DNA of 64,000 nt from Pomphorhynchus laevis (lineage: Eukaryota; Acanthocephala; Palaeacanthocephala; Echinorhynchida; Pomphorhynchidae): NCBI GenBank assembly GCA_012934845.2, contig WNNJ02001036.1:97348-161347 (forward strand), written 5' to 3'. The notes beneath the pieces were generated by a model. It did no database searches. It had not been told where the DNA came from and saw nothing but the letters and a program-made list of their open reading frames with translations. The translations under genes were made by a program, and so were the position numbers. Positions within the stretch are counted from its first letter, which is position 1, and every line of letters begins with the position of its first letter. Shown here in pieces: positions 44,750 through 57,099 of this stretch.

Positions 44750-45030
44750 TCCAGGTACGCATTTGGGGCCCTTGGGCTATATCGGGATTAGTCTTCTTTT
44801 CGAGAGGACGTCCCCCAGAGCAAATGCTATGGTTTCTTAAGTTCCTCGTCTCTCGTTTACCCAGCATAGTCCGCCACGATTAGATTCTTCAGGGGGCGTG
44901 AAAGACCCCGGGTGGTTCAGTCGGAAATCGGCGTGTTGGATCGGTTGGGGGGGGGCTCAGATCCCCCTGGACATGAGGCCGTAAAGAAGTGGCATGAAGA
45001 CTACATGGTACACGATGATGAAGATGATAA
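44750..45030 (+). mobile_element. 3' fragment of the 29-33 kb LINE family
   Basis: GGGCTATATCGGGATTAGTC, GACGTCCCCCAGAGCAAA, AGCATAGTCCG and GGTGGTTCAGTCGGAA are the reverse complement of 29690-29470, the end of the LINE RT frame, with moderate divergence. It continues past the stop into a tail with GATGATGAAGATGATAAGAT. This is a 5'-truncated copy. Confidence 0.85.
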
Positions 45031-45600
45031 GATGATTTGAATTAGGTTTTGTTGTGTCTTCCATTAACACTTATTTTTGTTATTTAATAAAATCTTATTA
45101 TAAAGAATGATAAAATATCTAGATGGAGGATGAAATTATATAATTTCAATTATGGCAAATACCATCAAGCTTGCCGTGAAAATGTATCGACTAACTTAAT
45201 ATCAGGTGGTATTTGCTGTGCTATCAAAATCTTTTCTGATCTCAAATCGATCTACGAATACTTACTCCATCAAAGAGTTACGAATGTATTTTGTTCGAAA
45301 TAAAATCACAATTTTCAATCTATAGTATCGTAATGTGAAACTTGCTGTCGAATAAAACCACGTTGCTATAAGCCATCAGAAGAGCGTCATTTCACTAAGT
45401 CGATATCTCTAACGGAGCCAATATCTGTTTATAAATATAAAATATAAAATATTTATATATATTTATGTTTTATATATTATAAAATATTTTATAAATATAA
45501 AATATCTGTTGATACTTTAATAAACACTATCTGTTTATTAAAATATACTGATCGAATCCAGCAATATGAATCAAGGACAGTAATGTAGTCAATTTCATCC
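45031..45600. other. AT-rich intergenic stretch
   Basis: No gene recognised. A short run of ATATAAAATATTT-type repeats lies at 45430-45510. Confidence 0.4.
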
Positions 45601-45606
45601 TTTATA

Positions 45607-46866
45607 CAGTCCTTTTCAATTTTATAGTCACCATTTTTCAATTTTATAGTCACCATTTTTCATTTTTATAGTCACCTTTTTCATTTTTTATAGTTACTAA
45701 TAAAAAGTTAAAAAATAAATAAACGAAAAATATAAAATTTTATTCCAATTTAATAAAATCAGTACGAACAATAGCTTTTTTTATCCATGTACGCATATGG
45801 TTAAAAAAACCCTCCATTATAAATATATCATTAGTTAGAATATCTTCAATCGTATGTAAGATATAGTTTCTTCTACAAAACGACTCCCTCACCTCTGCTG
45901 TCTTATGGATTGATGCATTGTTCATAATTATATACTTCCTATTATCTTGTGTCGAAATAGGTAGTTTAGTCTCAACAAAATAAAGAATATCTAAAGACTT
46001 AAAACCCGCTTTTTATTTGGTAGCCTACAACACCTGTATTATTAATAGCACATAGAACTGAAATATTCGTACCCTTTGAATTTGGAACATTGATAAAACA
46101 CTTTGTATTGATAGGTGAATATCCCATTCTTTGATAAGAATGTAGATTAAAACCAGTCTCATCTAAAAATATCAATTGATCATCATGTATATTAGAAAAT
46201 GCTGTACCATATTGAGCTCTTATGTCTTTGTTAGAATTGCTGTTTCTATTTATTTGCAATAAAGTTAAAGTTTTCCTAGAATAATTCATCTTTTTTATTA
46301 TTCTTGACACTGTTGACACTGAATATGAGCCACATACACTATTATGTTTTAATTTTTCGAAAAGTGATTTTAAGCTAACACATGGATTAAGACTGATTTC
46401 TGAAGCAATAATATTTTTCTCAAAAGAAAAATCTTTTAATGTATTGATTTTCTTTTCAGGGCCAGATCTAAATGTAGACATATCAACAAACTCACCTTTG
46501 GTGTATCTTTTGTAAAGTCTTTTTATAGTTCTTGAGGATACATTGAGTATGGGAACCATTTCTTTAAAAGACATTCCGTTATTTAGTAATTCAAGAAAAA
46601 ACTATACTAATCGTCTATTAATAGTCTGTCTTTTTTTACGTAAGCCATCGTTATTATAATCGCTTCCAATATCATTATCATCGGTATTATTTTCATTACT
46701 TCCATCAAAAAAAGAAATTAATTTTTAACGGTCTGAAAAAATGTTGATAAAAAAGGGGGACTATAAAAATGAAAAAAGTGACTATAAAAATAAAAAAGGT
46801 GACTATAAAAATGAAAAAAGTGACTATAAAAATGAAAAAAGGTGACTATAAAAATGAAAACGGATG
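45607..46866 (-). mobile_element. Tc1/mariner-type (IS630) transposon with iterated ends
   Basis: Ends are TA-CAGTCC and CGGATG-TA; TA on both sides (45605-45606 and 46867-46868) is the usual target duplication. The inverted ends are not single TIRs but arrays of a 20-22 bp unit, GGTGACTATAAAAATGAAAA: about four at the left (45607-45700) and five at the right (46750-46866). The transposase is on the minus strand: a helix-turn-helix (MVPILNVSSRTIKRLYKRY), then LIFLDETGFNLHSYQRMGYS (first two DDE regions), ISVLCAINNTGVVGYQIKSG, and IIMNNASIHKTAEV (second Asp). Two breaks are visible: a stop near 46610 and a one-base frame change near 45995. Otherwise the copy is complete at 1,260 bp. Confidence 0.9.
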
Positions 46867-46984
46867 TATATGATCTCACTTTGTGAAATAGACTGTAGTC
46901 AGTATGTGATCAGGAAATGTATTCTAACACTTGTAGACACTCAAGCATCACTCTCACGCGTCCACTGTCCTCTCTCGACGATTT

Positions 46985-49505
46985 AAACTAATGTCATATT
47001 TAACCAGTCAAATTTTCCCGGTCACAACCCTTCCGAAATCGCTCAACTCTCTTCTGCCCGCATCGAAAAACGCCGTAGCGAGGAAAACGGCGAAATATCT
47101 CTCCATCAAACCTCGACGAAATTTTTCAAGTTGCATACACCCGCCCAAAGTTCGATGGCGTTCCATCCCCCCTATATGTCTTCTCCGCAAAACCCTTTCA
47201 CCACCACACACGGTTTCCGCCTCGGCATCCTCAACACTAGATCAATTCTCAATAAATCCGATCTTATCCTCAACCTATTTACTAAGCAATCCATCGATCT
47301 CTTTTGCCTCACCGAATCCTGGCACTCAGATTCCGACGACCTCTTCATTCACCGTCTGCTCTCAGCCGGTTGCTCACTAGTCGAATCCGCCCGCCCCCTC
47401 AGCTCATGCCCTTCTAAATTCTCTAATCATGGCGGCATCGTCGCATTTGCCAGTCACCCCGCGTCTTTTTGCAAAATCATTGCACATTTTAGTACTTGAT
47501 TCAGTACTTCGTCACCCTTGATCTCACCGCCAACTACTCTCCGCTTCACACACACCATCCTACGTTAACCTTGGAGTAATCTTAACCTCCCTTTTATCTG
47601 CTCCACCTTACTTAAATCGTATATATCTTCTCACACAATAACATCATCCTCTCCTCACGATCTTGCCTTTCTTTTCGACTCTGAACTCACATATACTCTT
47701 GTTCTTATCCTGCCTTTCAAGCATAACTCTAACTGTCGATTGCACCGTGCATCATGGTTTGACATTCAATGGCTACTCTCAAAGCGTCGATTCCGTCATG
47801 CTTTTCGAGTCGATCAGCTTTCACAGACGTGATATCCGCTCGCTCATTCCGTCTCTCCGTGATTCCTATGTTCTTCGCCGCTATCATCTCAACCTACTAC
47901 GTACCAAATGCAACTACTTCTGGCAGCATAAAATCATCACTTCATTAAACTCAAAGTCTCTCTAACAAACTTCTAACTCAATCATTGCTCGCTCCTCTTC
48001 GTCTTGCAGCATCAATTCCATCTCACTGCTACTCGCCTCATCCTCCCGGAACTCTTTCTTATTATATCTGTCTCACCTGCCAAAGTCTCATCTGTCCTCA
48101 TGTCATTGCCCAACAAAACCTCACCTGCCGATCCTTTGTTTATCCCCATACTTAAATTCATATGCTTATCAATATCCCCCTTCCTCACCACCCTGTTTAA
48201 CTCGTCCATCCGCAGTCGTATCTTTCATTCACACTTGAAATCCGCCATAGTTCGTCCCCTCCTTCATAAACAATGGCTCGACCCCTCACTTCCTTCTAGC
48301 TATCGCCCGTTTAACTCTTCCCTACTTTACCAAGCGCTTAGAGCGCCGTATCTTAATACAGATCAACGTTTATCTCTCTTCATCTAATCTGTACCCTGCT
48401 TTCCAATCCGCCTTTCGCTCTAATCACTCCACAGAAATCGCATGCATGAAAGTTTACAACGGCCCACTCATTTCTCGTGACAAGCCTCTATATAGTGTTC
48501 TCATCTCTCTCGAAATCTCCTCCGCCTTCGATATTATCGACGACTTCATCCTCCTTTCTCGCTTTCGTTATGATTAGGGCTTTTCTTCCTCCTACGTAGC
48601 ATGCCTTGCCTTATATCTATCCGACCGTTCTTTTCGCGTTTGTTCAAATTCATCGTCCTCTCCTCCCATCCCTATTTTCTGCAGGGTTCAGTCCTAGGTC
48701 CCCAGCTTTTCTATCTTTTACTTGGCGATCACTCTCCGTTTATCAAGCCTTACTTCTTTCAATCATACAATACGCCGATGACATCATCATATATGCTAGT
48801 GCACACGCCCATCGCATACACGATATCGCAATTTCTGCCTCCAACTATCTTTCTTCTATCTACAAATGTATCACCTATCCCTTAAACCCGTTGTCCGTAA
48901 CAAGTTCGCTCGTATAACTTGATACTCCCTAACATTGGCCGATCCGCCCCCTATAGACTTCCGTTCCTGTATGTCTCTTCTTTCATCGCTTCTCTTCCCT
49001 AAAATCGATTACTGCATCAACCTTTTCGCCAATACTTCAAAAACCATCACGTCCCCCTACAACACATAATCAACTCCGCCGTTCAAGTGCTCCTACGTCT
49101 CCGTCGCTTTGACCACAATCCACATATCTTGCCCAACTCTTCTGACCCACCATCCACATCAGCATAAAACTTCGCCTTCTTCGGCGCCCTATCGTTCATC
49201 AACCTCCCTTTTTTAGGCGACACTGGTCCCACCTCTCTCTATCACTGCGTTACCGTAATTCTCCCTTACTCTACGTTCTCAATTACTCTAACAACTACAG
49301 TCTCCGATCCTTCCTCGTCACCTCCCCCACTCGCCTGGAATCAGATCCCACTCGACGTTCGCCGCGCTCCTTCCTTTATTACATTCAAACGCCGCCTCTG
49401 TACCAACCTCCTCGACACATGATTTAGATTTATTGTTGTTGTGGTCATGTAAGCGTGCGCCGGAACGCATTTGCCACGTAAGAACAAATCTTTTTGTAGT
49501 AACGG
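46985..49505 (+). mobile_element. LINE (CR1/L2-like), decayed full copy
   Basis: An endonuclease start (FRLGILNTRSILNKSDLILN, LFCLTESWHSD) at 47205-47340; RT motifs LKSAIVRPLLHK (48235), LDPSLPSSYRPF (48280), LYPAFQSAF and HSTEIA (48395), QGSVLGPQL (48685), IIQYADDIIIYAS (48760, catalytic); and a C-terminal WN-like region (49330). A first ORF-like frame (46991-47380) overlaps the start. The 3' tail has the palindrome GCGTGCGCCGGAACGC (49450) and ACGTAAGAACAAATC. Numerous frame changes. Confidence 0.8.
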
Positions 49506-49539
49506 TAGTGTCATTTCAGAAAATCGTGCTTACTCTCAG

Positions 49540-50872
49540 ATAAGAATATCATGGAATATAGCACTACATCAGCGTTTCTATATTCATATCTTAATTACTC
49601 TAAGGCATATATATGTTAAGCTTACTGGTCTGAATTCTTAACTTGTGTTATCACATTTTTTGAATATTGGGCATATCACTGATTTATTCCATTCGCTAGG
49701 AATATATGACAGATTAAGGGAAGCTCTAAATATATCATACTGTGGAAATGTAAAAACTTTGGATAGTTTACGGATAAGGATATAAGATATATCATCAAAG
49801 CCGTAAGATGATTCCGCAATCGATTGAGCTCAATAAAATCGATCATGAAAACGTAATATATCGCAAAATCATGGAATCACTATTCGCTAATGATTTAACC
49901 AAATAAAAAAAACTTTTTTAATCAAACCTTTAAAAGGGACTCTGGATTTTCACTAATTGTTTTAGCAGATCATCACTTAAATATTTTTTCTTTGCACGTT
50001 TTAAGGATATTACATAATTATGATAATTTCGATAACAAGCCAAGTCTGTCTCTTCATGCTTGTCACTTTTTGTTAATTTTCATATTTTTATATTGGTCCT
50101 TAATGATTTAAATAAATAATAATATAATTATTGAGTACAAGACAAAGCCGCAAATAGCTGTTCAGTCTGTTCACTCTTGATATTTTAAGAAATAAAAATG
50201 AAAAAATAGTGTAGAATGTAATCAGCCGAATGGGTAGTTCTACACTGATTGGTGGTTCGAGCTGTCATGAATCCAATTCCTAACTTGAAGTTTAAAATGT
50301 GAATATCTAATCGCCAACGAGTATAAAATGTTTCTAACGCACAATAAGCTCAACAGTGACTTTAAAGCATCAAAATTTATTGGAACTGATGGGGACCGAT
50401 TTAGAACGCAAATATTATTACTGACGGACTCACAGGTAGCATAAAAGCGCAAACTCAAACAATCCATACTCGTCACATTGAGATCATATATTTGATATAA
50501 TGAAATTGTTGCGAACGTACGCAGCAAATCCACCTCCACGCTTACCCGATATTCGATCAGCTCGCAGCAGCCGATGACCTGGAATGTTAATAAGGGTATC
50601 TGTAACATGAATATGTAACCAGGATTCAGTTATACAAAAAAATCGTACGAATGTGACAGAATATGTTGCTTAAACTACGCAAATTCGAATAGCCGATTGA
50701 CAAATACCATGAAACATTACTATGTTTGTTGTTTCGCCTTAAAAGTATATGATAAAATATACTAAAATTAAAGGAAATCGATAGTATGAATTTAACAAAA
50801 CGGCCAAACGAAACATTAAATGACGTTTTGCAAGATCGTAAAGTGATTTCGAGAAGTAAACCTTTTTTCAAT
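49540..50872 (-). mobile_element. LINE with endonuclease and RT start
   Basis: Minus strand: ITESWLHIHVTDTLINIPGH, RLLRADRISGKRGGGFAAYV (50640-50510, endonuclease with the RGGG motif), KHFILVGD (50330), then from 49850: GFDDISYILIRKLSKVF, SLNLSYIPSEWNKSVICP and IFKK, the block before RT motif A. The catalytic RT region is missing. Frames are interrupted several times. It may be the same family as the C-terminal LINE pieces at 6.2-6.8, 38.7-39.3 and 55.7-56.3 kb; not shown. Confidence 0.65.
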
Positions 50873-51112
50873 AAACATTTATTATTTTTACAAGCTCTTA
50901 AAAATCATAAAGTTAATATGTCAAAGTTAAATTAATAAGTAAAACATTAATTGGTCAGATCTACGGGAACAGACAATATTGACCCAATCATCTTTAGAAA
51001 TGGAACTTGAACCATAAATCTAGTATGTGAGCATTGAAAATTAGAGATTGTTGTTCACTATCCTCCCCCGTAGTTCACAATCTTACTGTGGATCCTCCCT
51101 CATCAACCTGAC
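50873..51112. other. Flank of the LTR element
   Basis: No gene recognised. Ends CTGAC, which may be one copy of the 5-base target duplication (CTAAC on the other side). Confidence 0.4.
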
Positions 51113-51202
51113 TGTTAAGATCCAAAGTGATGCTAAAGTAGCTTTATTGAAAACATCTACAAAACAAATAACATTAAAACACAAGTTAGTTAATTCACGA
51201 CA
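51113..51202 (-). repeat. 3' LTR of the Ty3/gypsy element
   Basis: Ninety bases, nearly identical to 54901-54990. In sense it contains AATAAA, a likely polyadenylation signal. Ninety bases is very short for a gypsy LTR. Confidence 0.9.
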
Positions 51203-54200
51203 TTCTCCTCCGCCAAACATAATCTCGTAGATGCGCGGGAGTAGCTTTATTTCGCACGGGTCTTTCGTTGCACTGCAAAATTTCATTTCCTTTCTCGTCG
51301 GATATTTTGAAAGTATCGTTTAAAGTATCGTCGTCCGTACTCACAGTTTAATCGTCGCTGTAGCTGGTATCAGGGTTATAGCTGTTTTCAATATCATCTT
51401 TAGTAGTAGTTGTAAGTTGTGATGTATCGTTCGTACATTCATGATCTTCTATCATTAGATTTTGGCAGCTATCTCCACCTGACAACCGTTGTCCGATATC
51501 GAAACCGGGAGCCACGTCCCTTAAAGAAACCGCACCTTGTAGTTGATTAGGATATTCGATGATAGCGTATTTGTTGTTAGCAGTCACAAGTTTAGCTGGA
51601 CAACCTATTGGTTCATATTTCGATTCACGTCTATAATTCCGGACAAGTACAGATGCACCATCGGTCATCCATTTTGGAAACGTTTTGCCTTCATTACTCT
51701 TTCTGGGGTAAGAAAATATCCGTTCGTGAGGTGTGTAGTTGGTTGAAGTACATAAAAGACTCCTTATGCTATTGAGTGCTCTTGGTAATATTATTTGCCA
51801 CTGATGAATAGACATTCGTTCACTTCGTAACGTGGTAGTTATAGCTGTCCAAATTGTTGAATTGTATCGTTCGCATTGCCCGTTACCTCTTGGGTTGTAC
51901 GGTGTTGTGGAACTGCTAGCGATTCCTCTCTCACTGAGAAATTGTCTGACATCTGATGACAGAAACGACGTACCTCTATCCGAATGAATATATTCTGGAC
52001 AACCAAAAATAGCAAATATTTCGTCCAAACAATGACACACAGTTTTAGCAGACATATCGGGGCACGCGTAGGCAAAAGGAAACCGACTATACTCATCAAT
52101 CACAACAAGGAGGAAACGGGATCTTGAATTACTCGGTAATGGTCCTTTGAAATCTATGCATAATCGCTCAAAAGGGCGGGTAGCTTTAATTACATGAGCC
52201 GTACAGGTATTTGAAAATCGAGGCTTAGAAAATTTACAAGCTTCACAACATTCACAAATATTTTTCACATCATTTACTGAGAATGGAAGATTCCGTGATC
52301 TGACATAATGAGTTAACCGTCGTACACCGGGGTGACATAATGATTCGTGAAGTTCTCGTAATCCTCTATCGAAATTGGAAGTAGCACATATTCTAGATAA
52401 GGTATTTGCTGGCCCATTCAAAGATCCCGGGCGGTAGAATATTTCAAAATCGTAATTGGCCAATTCTGCTTTCCAACGTTGTATTTTGTCGTTTTTTATC
52501 TTGCTTCCGTTTAGTTGATTGAATATAAAACTAACTGATCTTTGGTCTGTGATGATTTTAAAATGCCTTCCGATAAGAAAATGTCGCCACTTAATAAGGG
52601 ATTCCACTATGGCTAAAGCCTCTTTCTCGATTGCTGCCCATCTCTGCTCGCTTACAGAAAGTTTTCTTGAAAAAAACGCAATCGGACGACCGTCTCCGTT
52701 CAGTGTAGCCGCAATGCACGTTTCAGAAGCGTCTGTCTCGACTGTTAGCGCTTGAGCGTTATCGATGTGGTATAAAGAAGCACTCGCAATATCTGCTTTA
52801 AGCTTTTCAAATGACAGTTTTGATTCAGCGTTCATAGGGAATGAAGCGTTTCTCAAGAATTCAATCTTTTGTGAAAATTCTGGTATCCAAGACGAGTAGT
52901 AAGCAAAGAGTCCAATACTTCGTTGTAAGGATCTGACATCGTAGGGGGAGAGTTCATGTAAAGCCTGCAATCTGTCCGGATCTGGTTTCAGTACTCCTTG
53001 ACAAATTAAGTAGCCGAGAAGCTTTATTTCTTTCTTGTTAAATTCACATTTAGTTGTATTCATTGTGAGCCCGCACTTGCTAGCGACACTGTTGAATTTG
53101 TCCAGATTTTCGTCGTGTTCTTGTTGGGTCATTCCGCAAATTGTAATGTTATCTAGATAGGCAAATGTACTTTTTAATTCGTTTGTTTCAATCATGTGAT
53201 CCATACATCGCTGAAAGCATGACACTGCATTCTTCAAACCAAAGGGCAATCTCGCAAAGCAATATAATCTTCCATCTGCTTCAAAGGCAGTATATAGTCT
53301 ATCGTCTGGATGTAGAGGAACTTGATGATAAGCGGACTGTAAATCAATTGTAGAAAACCATTTGTATTTGCTAATTTCATACACAAGATCTTGTAAGTTT
53401 GGCAAAGGATAGGCATCCATCAATGTATATTTATTTATCGTTTGTGAGTAATCAATAACAAGCCTGCGTTTATGTCTCTCCGAGCGCGTAACTACCACTT
53501 GAGCTCGCCATGGTGAAATACAAGGTTCGATAATCCCATCTTTCAATAACTTCTGAACCTCCGATCGAATAAAATCACGATCGGCTGGATTATACCGGCG
53601 AGACCTCGTTGCAATAGGAATGCAATGTTCATTTAGATGTGAAAATGGTCGAACTGGCTTGAAATCTATAGGTCGCAAAGCAGCAATTACCAATTCGTTT
53701 CTAGGACCATTCAATTTTAGTTTGAAACTCTTATGCTCATTCATAAAATCCATCCCCAATATTGCTTCGGTACATAAGTCGTCCAGAACATGAAATATAA
53801 TGTTTTTATAAATTTGGGACTTGTAGATGATGGACGTAGTGACATGGCCTTTAGTTAAAGTCTTGAAGCGATTAGTGGCCATTGTAATAGGCCGTATATC
53901 TCTGACGATAGGCAATTTCATCTTACTCACAATATCAGTTCGAATAAAACTATAACAACTCCCTGTGTCAAACAAACACTTTACTCTTTTGTTGCAAATG
54001 GATATTTGGTCTACAGCTTTTCGGTCAGACAGTATTTAAGAAATGCACGCAGAGTATTTATTACGACCGAATTATGAATATCGACACACTCTTGCAAAAT
54101 GTCCTTCCTTCTGACATTTATGGCAAATTGAATTTTTTGCCGGACAAGATTCTCGACTATGCTTTGATTGACTTCCACAAAAAAAGCACTTCCAATTACT

Positions 54201-54900
54201 TTTGATTGTTGCAACTACTCTATCATTCATTTGTGCCAGTTGATCTGCCGCCTCTTCCTTTCTGCTGTCGGAAACATGAGCTAGTCGATAATAAGGTCCT
54301 TCGATTACCGTTGAACGTTTTTCCGCACTTTCCATAGCTTTTGCAATTTCAAAAGCGTCTGTTAGTGTTAAGGTACAGTTTTCAAGTAAACGTTCTCTAA
54401 TTTTCTTTGAGGAAATACCCGCTATGAACGCATTTAGAATTGCCTGATCTCGGTGATCTTGTGCCGATACTTCTTCGAACTTACATTCTGAGGCTAGTTG
54501 CTTTAAACTATTAGTGTAGTGTTGAATATCTTCTGCATCTTCTTGTCTCCTCGCGAATAGTATATATCGAGCATAAATGACATTGGTCGGTCGCTCAAAC
54601 ATCGATCGAAGCGTCTTGATAGCTTCTGCATAATCAGACAGTTGTTGAATTGACTTGAAAATTTGAGGAGAAACGTAATTACGCAGTAACGTTAATCGAA
54701 TCTCAGACGGAGCTCCGATGTGTTCGATAAACGCTTTGAATGTTGATAGCCAATGTTTCCAAATATCCGCTCCGTTTGGGTCTTCTGTGTCTATTGTAAT
54801 TTTACTTGGCTGCAGATATCGTGCATAATCAACGTTCGCCAATCCGTTTCCGACTGGGTCCATCTTGACAACAAATGCTCACACAAATGTTTTAATGAAT

Positions 54901-54990
54901 TGTTAAGATCCAAAGTGAGGCTAAAGTAGCTTTATTGAAAACATCTACAGAACAAATAACATTAAAACACAAGTTAGTTAATTCACGACA
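54901..54990 (-). repeat. 5' LTR of the Ty3/gypsy element
   Basis: The pair of 51113-51202 with about two differences. The flank CTAAC (54991-54995) is close to CTGAC before the other LTR. Confidence 0.9.
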
Positions 54991-55004
54991 CTAACATATC
55001 TCCT

Positions 55005-55735
55005 CCCACTGTAACTTTTGCCTCATCAATCATCCCCATATTTCACAATATCACTTTCGTAGGCCTCTATTTTGACGACCACCTTTCCTTTAAACCCTTC
55101 GTCCGTGACAAGATCCGCTCGTCTAATTTAATATTCTGTGACATACGCCGCATCCGCCCTTTATCCATTTCCGTTCTTGTATGTCTCTTATTTTATCGCT
55201 TCTCTTCCCTAAAATCGATTAATGGCTCAGCCTTCTCGCCAATTCTTTAAAATCCATCATCCTACCCCTACAATGCATCATCAATTCCGACGTTCGAGTG
55301 AGCCTACGTCTCCGTCGCTTTGACCACACATCCACATATCTTGCCCATATCTCGTGGTCTACCATCCGCATCCCGATCAAAATCCGCATTCTCGTAACTT
55401 TTCGTCTCATCGCTGGGCTCCCCGTCGTTAATCAATGTCCTTTTCTTAGATTGCATTGGTCCCACCTCTTTCTATCACTGCGTTACCGTAATTCTCTATT
55501 ACTCTACGTTATCAATTACTCTAACAACTACGGTCTCCGATCCTTCCTCATCACCGCCCTACTCGCCTGGAATCAGCTCCCACTCGACATCCGCCGCGCT
55601 CCCTCCTTTATTACATTCAAATGCCGCTTATGAACCCACCTTCTCGACACATGATTTAGATTTTTGTTTTTTATTGTTGTGGTCATGTAAGCGTGCGCCG
55701 GCACGCATTTGCCACGTAAAAATAAATCCTTTTTA
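55005..55735 (+). mobile_element. LINE (CR1/L2-like) 3' fragment
   Basis: Encodes MSLRLRRFDHTSTYLAHIS, then NSLLLYVINYSNNYGLRSFL and LLAWNQLPLDIRRAPSFITF (55298-55633), the usual C-terminus of the family (WN.LP...R.AP....FK), close to 48950-49430. The 3' tail GTCATGTAAGCGTGC with palindrome GCGTGCGCCGGCACGC and CACGTAAAAATAAATCC closes the copy at 55735. Confidence 0.85.
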
Positions 55736-55739
55736 TCCA

Positions 55740-56365
55740 TAAAAGCGACAACCAGGAATTAGCCAAGTCTTGCAGACCAATAAGACTAGCATCTATTTAT
55801 CCAAACATACGAGATTTTGTTGCTTATCGACAGTGTGCAGTTTGAAACTAGTATTTGTCATTAAGCACTCTTTTCTGTCTAGTGTTAATCAGGACATACA
55901 CAACAAACTTGGTAAATTAAGATTGCCACCTCTTCGAGCAATATTGTTTGAACTTAATCTAATATAAGCCTAGAAAGACTACATGAATTTTTTAAATTAA
56001 ATGAATTCTTACAGCATCATTTACCGTCTGGCATATAACCCATGCATACCCTGAAAATTCGAATTATTAGTCGCCGACGAATAGTACATTCTAGGACGAT
56101 TCGATTTGGACAACGAATAATAAATTCATGGAATCATTTAAGCGATGATATTGTAAATGCGGCGACTCGTGAGCTCTTTAAACGACATATTATTTTAAAT
56201 TGTTGACTGATTTGTTTTTCTCTTTTTCTTTTATTTTGACTATCGATTTGTGAGCAACTCTGAGCTATGCTCGTAACGTTGTCTACATAATAATAATGAT
56301 TTAGATTTTTTTGTTGGTCATGTAAGCGTGCGCCGACACGCATTTGCCACGTAAAAAATAAAAGC
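55740..56365 (+). mobile_element. Second LINE C-terminus with the same 3' tail
   Basis: The frame at 56090-56205 reads TIRFGQRIINSWNHLSDDIV and AATRELFKRHI, the WN.L..D.V.A....FK motif of a CR1/Jockey-type LINE that differs from the one at 55 kb (which has WNQLPLDIRRAPS). Yet its 3' end (56285-56360) carries the same tail, GATTTAGATTTTTTTG, GCGTGCGCCGACACGC, CACGTAAAAAATAAA. Confidence 0.65.
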
Positions 56366-56562
56366 GTATGATTTGTAATTTATAGATGCTAAGTTTTCTA
56401 ATTGTGTTTGTTATTGGATCAACACTGATGTAGTTGTTACCCCTATTTTATTTCAAGGAGTGACTTTTCATTTTCTCTGTGATTGGATAAATTAAATTAG
56501 TGAAAGTGCCATGGATGTTTGATAATGTTCCTATTTTGCATTTTAAAAACTTCTTATTTCCA

Positions 56563-56751
56563 TTTTTGCAGAAACCCCGATATCATAGATATCTACCTGT
56601 TTTGTCATATGTACCGATCCTACAAAGATATCAAGCAAACATATTTTACAATGTCAGATCATTGAAAATGCATAATGGTTGCTTTGATTATTTTATTGTT
56701 CATTGTAGTTCTTATTTTTCGATTATAAAATTTAAACTAAAGCGTTTTTAA
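56563..56751 (+). CDS. Possible last exon, unknown protein
   Basis: Follows a good acceptor (TTTCCATTTTTGCAG, exon from about 56571) and is open to a stop at 56751: KPRYHRYLPVLSYVPILQRY, QANIFYNVRSLKMHNGCFDY. No upstream exon was found and no motif is recognised; it could be chance. Confidence 0.25.
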   Translation, partial: FLQKPRYHRYLPVLSYVPILQRYQANIFYNVRSLKMHNGCFDYFIVHCSSYFSIIKFKLKRF

Positions 56752-57099
56752 ACATGTAACAGGTCACGGTGAATTTTAAAACTTATGGAATGATTAACTA
56801 CCGTCATAAAATGTAAGCATTTCAACGTTTTCTACAATTTTACGTAGTTCATTATATTTCGACTTTTAGTTGATTTCTTCTTCAACTTTTAGACACAGCG
56901 AAAATCAATGCGATTTTAAATAAAAAGGGTTCCCTGACTTAAAAACCTGCAAGTTCTCAACTGTAAAATATTTAAAATATAGGAAAATATTAAATAGCTT
57001 TTACCTAAAATTGATTTTCTTACTAATAAAACTTTAAAGTTGTGTGAATATTGTTTTTGAGAACATATTTTTTCTTACTAGAGCGTGAAAGTATAAAGA

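Larger units (their letters stand above)
51113..54990 (-). mobile_element. Ty3/gypsy LTR retrotransposon, young
   Basis: A 3.9-kb element on the minus strand between two LTRs of only 90 bp (51113-51202 and 54901-54990), which begin TGTCG and end TAACA in sense and differ at about two positions, so insertion was recent. Gag is at 54863-54072 (capsid-like region and a nucleocapsid with two zinc knuckles, CFFCG..SKHSRESC and CHKCQKEGHFARVC). Pol is at 53975-51348: protease (DTGS), RT with a YLDN catalytic box in place of YVDD, RNase H (TDAS) and integrase with an H-H-C-C finger and DDE core. Gag and pol lie in different frames, as is common in the family. It looks whole or nearly so. It sits in LINE-rich sequence. 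Confidence 0.9.

Noticed and set aside
47008-47211. Minus-strand ORF opposite the LINE start
   Set aside because: The plus strand encodes the endonuclease start, so this is a shadow.
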